NCBI RefSeq assembly: GCF_029094525.1
Contig: NZ_CP119107.1
Location: 3,658,001-3,722,000, forward strand
Direction of reading: 5' to 3'
Length of the DNA: 64,000 bases
Origin: Pullulanibacillus sp. KACC 23026
Lineage (GTDB): Bacteria > Bacillota > Bacilli > Bacillales > Sporolactobacillaceae
Positions 8,978 through 21,649 of this stretch are shown one piece after another (positions within the stretch are counted from its first letter, which is position 1; each line of letters opens with the position of its first letter). The position numbers and the translations under genes were made by a program. Under the pieces are notes generated by a model. It was given only the letters and a program-made list of their open reading frames with translations, was not told the origin of the DNA and searched no databases.

Positions 8978-9444
8978 GCCATCCACTCCCTTTTGGCTTC
9001 AGCATAGCTCGTTGGTGTTTCATAAAGACGAACAAATTCCATGCGCAGACTGCGTTCTGCCCAATCCTTCTGCCCACCTAACTGAGCCGCAAATGTCTCA
9101 TAGATCCATACGACCATGTTTTCAGCCGTTGTATTCATCTTAGGCAAGGTTTCATTTAAATAACGATGGTCTAAATAAACGTCAACATGAGTTTTCCAGA
9201 TCGCTTTAATGTCCGCAAAATCCATAACTAGACCCGTATCATCTGTATACCCGCTGATTCCAATAATCACTTTATACGTATGACCATGGAGATTTTTGCA
9301 CTTTCCTTCATAGCAATGCAAGTGATGGGAAGCATCGAAGGTAAATTCTTTGCTGATTAAGACCCGTTTCGCGTGATATTTAAGCTCCTCACGCTTAATA
9401 TCACGATCAAACTTTTGCAGGCCTTCGACAATGCGGAATTCCAT
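8974..9444 (-). CDS. queD: 6-carboxy-5,6,7,8-tetrahydropterin synthase QueD
   Basis: A 156-residue T-fold enzyme that converts dihydroneopterin triphosphate to 6-carboxytetrahydropterin. Zinc ligands appear as DASHHLH and NLHGHTYK, with the catalytic cysteine in CYEGKC between them; the C-terminal catalytic pair is in the DHRYLNE region. The ATG at 9444 overlaps the queC stop (TGATG) with GGAGG 9 bases away, arguing for tight translational coupling. Confidence 0.95.
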   Translation of the reverse strand: MEFRIVEGLQKFDRDIKREELKYHAKRVLISKEFTFDASHHLHCYEGKCKNLHGHTYKVIIGISGYTDDTGLVMDFADIKAIWKTHVDVYLDHRYLNETLPKMNTTAENMVVWIYETFAAQLGGQKDWAERSLRMEFVRLYETPTSYAEAKREWMA

Positions 9445-10109
9445 CAACGACCGCCTCCTTGTTTACGAGAAAGGTAGGTATCAAGCCCTGCTTGACGCAG
9501 CTTGCAGGACGGACATTCCCCGCACCCATCCCCGATCACACCATTATAACAAGTCAATGTTTTTTCACGAATATAATCCAATTTCCCTAATTGGTCGGCA
9601 AGCTCCCATGTTTCAGCCTTATCAATCCACATGAGAGGTGTGTGAATAGCAAAGGTATCATCCATCGAGAGATTCAGCGTCACATTCAACGACTTTACAA
9701 ACATGTCACGGCAATCCGGATATCCGCTAAAATCCGTCTCACAAACACCCGTTATGATGTGCTTGGCACCAATTTGCTTGGCAAGAATACCTGCAAAGGA
9801 GAGAAAGATTAAATTGCGTCCGGGAACAAATGTGTTAGGAAGTCCTCCTTCTTCGCCTGACTGCACCTCTACATCACTTCTCGTTAAAGCGCTTGGTGCA
9901 AGTTGATTAAGTAAGGACATATTTAAGACATGATGACGGACACCCGCCTCTTTAGCTATTGCCTCTGCACATTCTATTTCAAGGCGGTGACGCTGATTAT
10001 AATCAAAGGTCACAGCCTCTACTTCTTCAAAACGATCAAGCGCCCAGAATAGGCAAGTGGTACTATCTTGACCGCCGCTAAACACGACAAGTGCTTTATC
10101 TTTTTTCAT
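9444..10109 (-). CDS. queC: 7-cyano-7-deazaguanine synthase QueC
   Basis: ATP-dependent enzyme that turns 7-carboxy-7-deazaguanine into preQ0. The PP-loop ATPase motif [10 protein letters not shown] is at residues 8-17 and the zinc-binding cluster [11 protein letters not shown] is near the C-terminus, with a further Cys in TCYNG. The start at 10109 gives [13 protein letters not shown], as in B. subtilis QueC, with AGGAG 8 bases upstream; an adjacent ATG one codon earlier is nearly as good. It is the first gene of the operon, behind a preQ1-I riboswitch. Confidence 0.96.
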   Translation of the reverse strand: MKKDKALVVFSGGQDSTTCLFWALDRFEEVEAVTFDYNQRHRLEIECAEAIAKEAGVRHHVLNMSLLNQLAPSALTRSDVEVQSGEEGGLPNTFVPGRNLIFLSFAGILAKQIGAKHIITGVCETDFSGYPDCRDMFVKSLNVTLNLSMDDTFAIHTPLMWIDKAETWELADQLGKLDYIREKTLTCYNGVIGDGCGECPSCKLRQAGLDTYLSRKQGGGR

Positions 10110-10170
10110 CATTAACACTCCTAATTAATAAGAAAAGGCACCACACCTAAGAAAAGGCATGCTGCATTTT

Positions 10171-10203
10171 CCTAGTTTTTTAAAGAGGGTAGCTAGAACC
10201 TCT
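10171..10203 (-). promoter_or_regulatory. preQ1-I riboswitch aptamer upstream of queC
   Basis: On the minus strand the leader reads AGAGGTTCTAGCTACCCTCT followed by TTAAAAAACTAGG, the classic H-type pseudoknot: AGAGG pairs with CCTCT, and CTAG of the loop region pairs with the A-rich tail ending CTAG. This is almost the B. subtilis queC aptamer. About 60 bases separate it from the queC start. It should lower expression when preQ1 is plentiful. I see no clean terminator with a T-tract after it, so control could be translational. Confidence 0.9.
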
Positions 10204-10364
10204 GCCGCCTAATGCGGACTTCTCAATTCAAATCACTATTTTTTATCATAACATGTTCTTGCTAAAACTAAAAGAAAAAAACTTGCCATTCACAACCATC
10301 CCTGAATAGTTGTGAGGTCTCTAGCGGATACTTTAAAAAAATGGAAAAGTTGGAGGGCAAGGCT

Positions 10365-11948
10365 TTGAGCGATCAAGATAAATCATTACACCCGTTACCC
10401 TTTAAAACGGAATCGCTATGGCGTGACGAGATGACAGTTCCCAAGTTTGATGCCTTAAAAGAGGACCTAAATGTCGATGTCTGCATTGTCGGTGGAGGGA
10501 TTGTCGGTATTACGGCCGCTTATCTTTTGGCTAAAGAGGACGTGAGCGTTGCTTTAATTGAAGCAAGCCGCCTGCTCGGCGGAACCACCGGACATACGAC
10601 CGCCAAGCTGACCACCCAGCACGGCTTGATCTACGATGAATTAATTGAGCATATAGGACTGACCAACACACGCTTATATTTAGAGGCCAATATTGAAGCT
10701 ATCTCATTTATAAGAGAAAAAATCAACCAATATAAAATTGATTGTGATTTAAGTGAAGAAGACGCCTATCTTTACAGCACGTCAGATCACTATGCCAAAA
10801 AGTTAGAAAAAGAATTCAAAGCCTATCAAAAGCTAGATATTCGCAGTGACTTACTTGACGACATTCCACTTGGCATTAAGGTACATAATGCTCTAAAATG
10901 GCCGCACCAATATCAATTTCATCCACTACGTTATCTAAAGACTCTTTTAGATGAGTTTATAAAGGATGGCGGGAAGGTTTTCGAGGAAACAACCGCTGTG
11001 GATATAAAAGAAGGGAAAACCAAAACCGAAGTCCTAACACGAAATGGCGTAAGCATTCACTGCCAATCGGTGCTTTGCTGTTCCCATTTTCCTTTTTATG
11101 AAGGCAGAGGGTTCTATTTCTCCCGCCTGCATGCCGACCGTACCTATCTCATGGCAGTGACAACGGACTATCACTATCCAGGCGGGCATTACTTGAATGT
11201 CGATCCGCCTAAGCGTACGATTCGTTCTGCTCAGCATAACGGTAGGCCTATCCTCATCATAGGCGGGGAGTCCCATAAAACAGGGCAAGGGAAAAACACC
11301 ATTGAACACTATAAAGCCATCGAAGCCTTCGGGAAAGAACATTTCAATATTAAGGACATTTTGTTCAGATGGTCAGCTCAGGATTTGACCTCTCTTGATA
11401 AAATTCCTTACATAGGCTCAATCACCAAGGGACAGCGCCATATTTTAGTGGCCACCGGTTTTCGCAAATGGGGGATGTCCAATGGAACAGCCGCCGCTCT
11501 CCTGCTCAAAGACTTGGTGCTGAAAAAGGACAATCGATTCAAGGACGTTTTTACGCCATCAAGATTTTATGCCGACCCAAGTCTCAAAAAATTCCTTATC
11601 CAAAACGCTGATGTAGCCAAACACCTTATAAAAGGAAAAATGGGCACCCCGAGCATGCAGCTTGAAGACCTTTCTAAGGATGAAGGCGGAGTTGTGACAG
11701 TAAATGGAAAACGAAGAGGGGCCTACCGAGATAAGGAAGGAAACGTCTACATTGTTGATACAACCTGCACACATATGGGCTGCGAATGCAATTGGAATCA
11801 AGGCGACCGCACCTGGGACTGCCCTTGCCACGGCTCACGCTACTCCTACAAAGGAGAGGTTATCGAAGGCCCTGCAGAAAAACCATTAAAACAGGATGAA
11901 GACTTTACAATCGGAGACGTCCTCACCTCCGACGACTCCGGCTACTAA
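10365..11948 (+). CDS. yhfW: FAD-dependent oxidoreductase with C-terminal Rieske [2Fe-2S] domain (YhfW-like)
   Basis: Two-domain redox protein of about 527 residues. The N-terminal DAO domain has the dinucleotide-binding motif IVGGGIVGITAAYLLA. The C-terminal Rieske domain shows the cluster motifs CTHMGC and CPCHGS about 18 residues apart. Architecture and length fit B. subtilis YhfW, whose substrate is unknown; related FAD/Rieske fusions oxidise amines or glycine-betaine-like compounds. A TTG at 10365 is preferred because GGAGG lies 8 bases upstream; the in-frame ATG at 10341 has no site. The gene is divergent from queC and ends before a terminator. Confidence 0.88.
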   Translation: MSDQDKSLHPLPFKTESLWRDEMTVPKFDALKEDLNVDVCIVGGGIVGITAAYLLAKEDVSVALIEASRLLGGTTGHTTAKLTTQHGLIYDELIEHIGLTNTRLYLEANIEAISFIREKINQYKIDCDLSEEDAYLYSTSDHYAKKLEKEFKAYQKLDIRSDLLDDIPLGIKVHNALKWPHQYQFHPLRYLKTLLDEFIKDGGKVFEETTAVDIKEGKTKTEVLTRNGVSIHCQSVLCCSHFPFYEGRGFYFSRLHADRTYLMAVTTDYHYPGGHYLNVDPPKRTIRSAQHNGRPILIIGGESHKTGQGKNTIEHYKAIEAFGKEHFNIKDILFRWSAQDLTSLDKIPYIGSITKGQRHILVATGFRKWGMSNGTAAALLLKDLVLKKDNRFKDVFTPSRFYADPSLKKFLIQNADVAKHLIKGKMGTPSMQLEDLSKDEGGVVTVNGKRRGAYRDKEGNVYIVDTTCTHMGCECNWNQGDRTWDCPCHGSRYSYKGEVIEGPAEKPLKQDEDFTIGDVLTSDDSGY

Positions 11949-12010
11949 CCGACACCAAAGTCCGTTAGACCTTGCCGGGGACTGGTACTCGAGTGTAACG
12001 GACACAAACG

Positions 12011-12050
12011 CAAAAAGGAGAACTGCTTAATCGCAATTCTCCTTTTTTCA
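12011..12050 (+). terminator. Terminator after the Rieske/FAD gene
   Basis: AAAAAGGAGAA pairs with TTCTCCTTTTTT around a 14-base loop. It ends in six T on the plus strand and is A-rich on the other side, so it may act in both directions, also catching transcription from the rRNA operon. Confidence 0.8.
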
Positions 12051-12051
12051 G

Positions 12052-12444
12052 TTGCCCGGCGGCGTTCTACTCTTGCAAATCTACTCGCTTGGAATACTTC
12101 GTGGGTCCCCTTCTTCGATTGACGCCTTGTTGATTTGCGCATGACCTCATTCTTTTAAACCAAGGTTAGGCGCAGGGGCCCGGCCACTATCAATAATTAA
12201 TGATCCAATGTAAAAAAGGAATCGTCATTTAAACGATTCCTTTATCGATTGCCCGGCGACGTTCTACTCTTGCAAATCTACTCGCTTGGAATACTTCGTG
12301 GGTCCCCTCTTCGATTGACACCTTGTTGATTTGCGCATGACCTCATTCTTTTAATCCAAGGTTAGGCGCAGGGGCACAGCCACTATCAATAATTAATGAT
12401 CTTATGTAAAAAAGGAATCGTCATTTAAACGATTCCTTTATCGA
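12052..12444. repeat. Two tandem ~197-bp copies of the 5S rRNA tail plus terminator region
   Basis: Units begin at 12052 and 12249, each with TTGCCCGGCGGCGTTCTACT (one mismatch in the second), the 3' end of the 5S gene that itself ends at 12445. The first unit is about 197 bp, the second 196 bp; by eye they are roughly 95% alike. Both then carry the same 170-bp filler. A terminator hairpin (GGAATCGT...ACGATTCC) lies at 12219-12242 and 12414-12437, so read-through from the rRNA operon meets successive terminators. The reading frame seen in one copy is broken in the other, so this is not coding. Confidence 0.85.
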
Positions 12445-12446
12445 TT

Positions 12447-12562
12447 GCCCGGCGGCGTTCTACTCTTGCAGGGGGAAGCCCCCAACTACCATCGACGCTG
12501 AAGAGCTTAACGGCCGTGTTCGGGATGGGAACGGGTGTGACCTCTTCGCCATAACCACCGGA
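12447..12562 (-). rRNA. rrf: 5S ribosomal RNA
   Basis: About 116 bases with the conserved segment GCGAAGAGGTCACACCCGTT and CCGAACACGG. The ends (CCGGTGG at 5', CCGCCGGG at 3') pair to close helix I. It lies 64 bp after the 23S gene. Confidence 0.95.
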
Positions 12563-12626
12563 CAAAGTATTCAATTGAAGGATCATACCTTCAAAACTAG
12601 ATAGGAAGTCAAACAAACACTAATTT

Positions 12627-17259
<4,633 letters not shown>

Positions 17260-17290
17260 TAGTGCAGTTAAAGCACTGCTGGCTTTTGCC

Positions 17291-17329
17291 GAGAACAGAT
17301 CTCTTCTAAATAAAAAGAGGTCTGTTCTC
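17291..17329 (-). other. Hairpin in the 16S leader
   Basis: GAGAACAGATCTCTT and AAGAGGTCTGTTCTC form a 15-bp stem with a single G-U pair and a nine-base loop, 32-70 bases before the mature 16S 5' end. No T-tract follows in the direction of transcription, so it is more likely a processing or folding element than a terminator. Confidence 0.65.
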
Positions 17330-17476
17330 CTTAAAAAAATATGTTCGTTTGATTCCTAGCGTTAAACTCAAAGTATGACTTTGACTGGCGCTTTTGGTTT
17401 TTGTTTAGTTTTCAATGTACGAAACAATCTACTAATCTTTCACTATCAATCGCCGTCTCTCAGAGGCGACTTTATT

Positions 17477-17505
17477 ATCTTATCACGCCAACAAGATGAA
17501 GTCAA
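17477..17505 (-). promoter_or_regulatory. rRNA promoter P2
   Basis: Minus strand TTGACT, 17-base spacer, TAAGAT. It is a sigma-A promoter about 220 bases before the 16S gene. Confidence 0.88.
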
Positions 17506-17551
17506 CAAGTTATTTCTTTGTTAAAACCATCCGTCAGAAGCGACGTTTAAT

Positions 17552-17580
17552 AATATATCATCTTAAACGAATTGCGTCAA
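17552..17580 (-). promoter_or_regulatory. rRNA promoter P1
   Basis: Minus strand TTGACG, 17-base spacer, TATATT, lying 75 bases upstream of P2, the usual tandem arrangement of Bacillus rRNA operons. Confidence 0.88.
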
Positions 17581-18201
17581 CACTTTATTCTAATTAATTC
17601 ATGTTCACTCTATAATAGCTTATACCTTCCTATACATTTAGTAATTCAGCACTATCAATAGATCTATCAAATAAGCTACTCTATGCGGCCGAACACTTGA
17701 TAAAAGATCCTATCGTTTCACATCATTGGGACAATGTACTAGGCTTCTCAGCCGAACTTGTCTTGCCTATTCCATGGTTAAGGCTGTCATTCTCGGGTCT
17801 ATGCAAAACTAAAGGATAATGCACCTACCTTTATTTTTAGGGATTTTAGACAAGCCAACACGGAGAATGTCATCGGGGTAAATTCATGACGTTCTTCAAG
17901 CAGAAGACTCCTTGCCTCTACGAAGAATGTCTGCCTTGTTTATTCATGTTCTATTTTTAAGAGCTTGTTATTGTTCTTGCGTCTATAAGTACACACTTTG
18001 TAGTTGGCTTCCTCAGGCACTAACCAATACGAAAAATTTCACCGAAGTAAATTCTTGAGGGGACTTCAAGAAAGAGGTTTGTTCGTCACCATCTTAGTTT
18101 TATGTAAACTCAATCGGTTATTTACTTTTACCTCTTAATAATGACGAAAAGGTTTGGGAAACATAAAAACACCCCCTATTACGATAAAAGGAGCTACACC
18201 C
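17581..18201. other. Intergenic, about 620 bp
   Basis: Upstream flank of the rRNA promoters and of the next plus-strand gene. I see no convincing gene, tRNA or riboswitch. AT-rich sequence next to P1 could act as an UP element. Confidence 0.4.
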
Positions 18202-19920
18202 ATGTCCTTTTTTATCTACTTATTGGCCTTTTTGTTTCTTAGCCCCTTTCCGAGTGCTTGGGCGGCATATAGAACAGAACCTATTTTTATTGCTTATCAA
18301 ACGGTTCGTTGGATTCTTGGAATCATTTATTTATATCTAGTCAGCTATGTTTTCCTTATCGACTTAACAGCAGGAGGGATTATTTCTGCTTTTCTCCCTA
18401 TGTTCCTTATCGGAGTCATAATAGACGGTTTCGTTCTGAGGCGATGGGTCGTTGAAGCATGGCGAGGCATAATCGGCGGGGCTATTCTTTTAATTGGTTA
18501 TGGGGGCTTTCTGTGTATTTATCAAACAACCCTTGCCTCTGATAAATATAAAATGGCAAATGCTGTTCGTTCAAATACAGTGGCAGCACCCATAAATATA
18601 AATCACATACCCGTTGTCCCAGAGGCTTACGCCCGTTATAAGAGTGAGAAGCTGCTTGGCCATATTCCAAACTACGCTTACTATCAGCTTGGTGATTCAA
18701 CGATTCAAACAATCAATAATCAACTGTATTGGGTTACTCCGATCGAATACACCGGATATGTGGCTTTTACAAAAGCTGGGGTGATTCCAGGCTATATTAA
18801 AATGAGTGCTGAGGATGAAAATGCGGAGCCAAGTTTTATCAAAGCACCTATGACCATTGTTCCTTCTGCCTATTTTTCTCAAAAATTGCAACGGCAAATT
18901 CGGCGCACCTTTCCACATCTTATATTACTAGGCACTTCTTTTGAGCCGGACGACCAGGGCAGGCCTTTTTATGTCGTGAGTATTGGTCATTATACACATT
19001 ACCGTTCCGTTCCTCAGGTGGATGGCATTCTTCTCTTCGACCCCAAGACAGGTCTGATAAAAAGATACGGGATACACCAGCTGCCTACCTTCGTGGATCA
19101 AGTCATTCCTAAATCAATAGCAATAGAACGGAATAAATGGTTTGGCAAATTTCGTTATGGATGGTTAAACAGTCTAATAGGAAGAAACGATGTGCACGAG
19201 CCCACTCAGAAGGATGAAAATAATGAAGTCATTGCGATTTTTGACCAAAAACTACAAATGAATTGGTTTACAGACCATACCATTAATGCCGACTCAGGTT
19301 CTATGGTTGGTTATACCTTAATGGACGCAAGGACCGGAAAGCTCACCTTTTACACCAAAGCAAATGGTTTAATAAACAGTCGGGCGGCACTAAATAGTGT
19401 CAATAAGATGTTCAAAATCCAAGGTTTTAAAGGAACGTCCCCCGTTCTCTACAATCTTTATGGACAGTATTCATGGGTAGTACCCGTAGTAGATGGAAAT
19501 GGTGTGTTTCGAGATCTCGCTATCGCTAATGCTCAAAATGAAAAAATGGTTGGTTATAACGAGTCCAAGCATGTTGCTTTTGATGACTATAAAACTAAAT
19601 TGGCTCTAAGCTTGGCCGATACTGCTGCACCAAGCCAAATCACGGACCAAACAAAACTTTCAGGTACTGTGACTCATGTTTTCAAAGCAATGGACCCCAA
19701 TCATCTCGTCACCGTTGAATTTATGCTGAGCGGAAGTCATCATATCTTCACAGTCAGCTCAGCGACTGATCCTTATGCCCCCTTTATTGAAACAGGGCAC
19801 CGCCTCACCATTTCCTATATTGAGACTAATCAAGTCCGAGCCTCCGCCCTTTCCATCACTGATAGCTCGATAAATAAGTTAAAAGCCCCCCCTCTCAGGG
19901 GAATTCATGAGAGGGGGTAG
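18202..19920 (+). CDS. Multi-pass membrane protein with large extracytoplasmic region; function unknown
   Basis: A 572-residue protein that I do not recognise. Four hydrophobic segments lie in the first ~112 residues (about 1-20, 35-55, 58-80, 90-110), and the rest is soluble and probably outside the cell. Segments such as LLFDPKTGLIKRYG and TLMDARTGKLTFYT look like the PepSY-type pattern repeated twice. Residues about 490-560 (GTVTHVF...TVEFMLSG...GHRLTISY) resemble an OB-fold. The ATG at 18202 is supported by AAAGGAG at 8 bases; an in-frame ATG 16 codons upstream has no site. It stands alone, and its last codons overlap a hairpin. Confidence 0.7.
   Translation: MSFFIYLLAFLFLSPFPSAWAAYRTEPIFIAYQTVRWILGIIYLYLVSYVFLIDLTAGGIISAFLPMFLIGVIIDGFVLRRWVVEAWRGIIGGAILLIGYGGFLCIYQTTLASDKYKMANAVRSNTVAAPININHIPVVPEAYARYKSEKLLGHIPNYAYYQLGDSTIQTINNQLYWVTPIEYTGYVAFTKAGVIPGYIKMSAEDENAEPSFIKAPMTIVPSAYFSQKLQRQIRRTFPHLILLGTSFEPDDQGRPFYVVSIGHYTHYRSVPQVDGILLFDPKTGLIKRYGIHQLPTFVDQVIPKSIAIERNKWFGKFRYGWLNSLIGRNDVHEPTQKDENNEVIAIFDQKLQMNWFTDHTINADSGSMVGYTLMDARTGKLTFYTKANGLINSRAALNSVNKMFKIQGFKGTSPVLYNLYGQYSWVVPVVDGNGVFRDLAIANAQNEKMVGYNESKHVAFDDYKTKLALSLADTAAPSQITDQTKLSGTVTHVFKAMDPNHLVTVEFMLSGSHHIFTVSSATDPYAPFIETGHRLTISYIETNQVRASALSITDSSINKLKAPPLRGIHERG
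19888..19917 (+). terminator. GC-rich hairpin overlapping the 3' end of the preceding gene
   Basis: CCCCCTCTCA pairs with TGAGAGGGGG around a ten-base loop. The stop codon follows immediately; only a weak TATTTT tail comes after, so it may protect the mRNA end or terminate inefficiently. Confidence 0.55.
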
Positions 19921-19943
19921 CCGTATTTTAAAAGTATCGAATT

Positions 19944-20687
19944 TTAAGAAACCCCCACCGCTTCTTTTACAAAAGGGAGAGCAGCAGTTGGGAACGCCCG
20001 ATCAAGAACAAGAATCTCCCATGTGGTGTTACTTGCTTCCTTTAGAACACCTATTAGACTCATCGAATCATGCATCAGTTCTGAAAGATGCGGAGAAAGG
20101 GCGATGACATATTCATTTCTCGTCAATAAGTGATGCGCAGTAATGGCTGACTCTGTTTTATCCTTTAGAACAAAGACACCTTCTGAGATCGGCGACCCAA
20201 CCTCTTGCAATAAAGCTTCTCGTTCAATCTCAGCTATGCCCGTTGCAAAAGGCTGTTCAACTTTCTGATGATAACTGTCGAGCAATCTCACCGCATCAAG
20301 AACATCATTCTCTACCTTTTCGATAAAGTCTTCCACCAACCTATGCAGATCACGGCTATTTTGGTTATCTAAATAAACCGTGAATTGGCCGATGACTTGA
20401 AAGAAAGCCCGCACTTGTTCAGCGCTTTGTGAATAGCTCAAATCCAAGAAGGAAAAAGTAAACAGTTTCTCCCAGAACTTTTGATCACAAGCTTCCCAGG
20501 ATGTTGCTCGCACCGTCTCTAGATACTCTAAGAAAAGCTTTAAACTCTGATTGAAAAACGGTTTTTCTTTTTCAGAAAGTCCCTGCTGTTTCTCCTGATA
20601 AAATTGAATAAGGGCAGGCACATAAAAACGCTCCCGAAGTCTAGGGCGAATGCCGAGTTGTTCATAAACCCAAGTGTCAGTCACCAT
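19944..20687 (-). CDS. Hypothetical helical cytoplasmic protein
   Basis: A 247-residue protein with no signal peptide or membrane segment that I cannot place in a family. It is mostly predicted alpha-helical and rich in Glu, Gln, Phe and Leu. The N-terminal half (YEQLGIRPRLRERFYVP) is basic, and the last third (TAHHLLTRNEYVIALSPH) may be a small alpha/beta domain. The ATG at 20687 is preferred over one 12 codons upstream because AGAGG lies 7 bases before it. It is convergent with the membrane-protein gene and has no operon partner. Confidence 0.65.
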   Translation of the reverse strand: MVTDTWVYEQLGIRPRLRERFYVPALIQFYQEKQQGLSEKEKPFFNQSLKLFLEYLETVRATSWEACDQKFWEKLFTFSFLDLSYSQSAEQVRAFFQVIGQFTVYLDNQNSRDLHRLVEDFIEKVENDVLDAVRLLDSYHQKVEQPFATGIAEIEREALLQEVGSPISEGVFVLKDKTESAITAHHLLTRNEYVIALSPHLSELMHDSMSLIGVLKEASNTTWEILVLDRAFPTAALPFVKEAVGVS

Positions 20688-20883
20688 GTTAAATTCCTCT
20701 TTTCTTTGTTGAATGAAAGGCATACGGTTCCACTAAAAAGTCACCATAGGACTCTGTCTCGGATCTTACTTCCCATTTTAACATGTCCACTGCACATTGG
20801 GTGAACCATGGCTTACAGTCGCCACTCTCCCCCCTGCCGAAATCCATATCAAGAGCCTGCTTTTTTTATAGGAGGCACATAAA

Positions 20884-20925
20884 ATGATGACTAATAAAGG
20901 AAAAACACCAGTTCACTCATACTAA
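20884..20925 (+). CDS. Possible 13-residue leader or remnant peptide
   Basis: A strong AGGAGG precedes an ATG ATG pair, then 11 more codons (TNKGKTPVHSY) and a stop; a T-tailed hairpin follows at 20966. This is the layout of a micro-gene. However, the +1 frame after the AAAAA run remains open for about 40 further codons without bias of composition, so it could instead be the remains of a longer gene broken by a frameshift. No family is recognised. Confidence 0.3.
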   Translation: MMTNKGKTPVHSY

Positions 20926-20965
20926 CGGGTTCACTTCAGAGGTGCAAACAATTAACTATCAAGGT

Positions 20966-21008
20966 AAATCGCACGGCTTTTCACGTAGTCATTCACCGTG
21001 CGATTTTT
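20966..21008 (+). terminator. Terminator
   Basis: ATCGCACGG pairs with CCGTGCGAT around a 19-base loop and is followed by four T. Confidence 0.75.
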
Positions 21009-21251
21009 ATTGTAATATCAATGTTTATTGACCATTTCATCCGTAAATCACCGATCAAATCACAGTGTAATTTACATGGGTGGAAATAATTATTGGCGGT
21101 GTGTGAATTAACCGGTGATTGAGCAAGTGAAAGGTAGGGTGATTACTAAGTCATTTGGATCTATATGCTAAAATAAAAGTTAGATTATCGAATGGTTCTT
21201 AAAATAAAAAACGGACTGAACAAGAAATTTTAGAGTCACCTGTGATCGTTG

Positions 21252-21443
21252 AAATAAGCGGAGATTTTTCCGTTATCAACCAAAGTAGCGTTCAGTTCGT
21301 CGTAAATAAGCGGAGTTTTTCCGTTTAAACCAAAAGAAATGATCCATTTTCATATTTTTCGAGTCAATAGTCGGAATTTCTCCGTCTATTTTAGCTATTT
21401 TTAATGTCGATTTCTAAATAAGAGGAATTTCTCCGCTTATTTA
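21252..21443. repeat. Cluster of four AAATAAGCGGAG...TTTTTCCG motifs
   Basis: Copies near 21252, 21304, 21365 and 21415. The core is a short palindrome in which CGGA faces TCCG across a T-rich centre; the last copy reads outward as TAAATAAG...CTTATTTA. The copies are about 50 bp apart in otherwise AT-rich, gene-free DNA. Confidence 0.6.
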
Positions 21444-21499
21444 GAAAGTTCGCTCTAGCCATTTAATGAAATAGGTAATCGATTGCCTTTTATGAAAAT

Positions 21500-21533
21500 A
21501 AAACAACCGAATCTCAAAAGATTCGGTTGTTTT
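21500..21533. terminator. Bidirectional terminator downstream of the DeoR regulator
   Basis: AAAACAACCGAATC pairs with GATTCGGTTGTTTT around a six-base loop; A- and T-tracts flank it on both sides. Confidence 0.8.
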
Positions 21534-21649
21534 GACGTTTACTAGTCTTTTCTTTCTGTGATTTTATTATGAATAGTAGGGTGATTTAAGGTGATAATTA
21601 GCGTTTTGCATCTCACAAGTGAACCCGTTATCACTTATACACTGGTGTT

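Noticed and set aside
11945-12142. Minus-strand frame of 65 codons overlapping the 5S-tail repeat
   Set aside because: It runs through the terminator and the duplicated rRNA tail, and the second repeat copy breaks the frame; no ribosome site.
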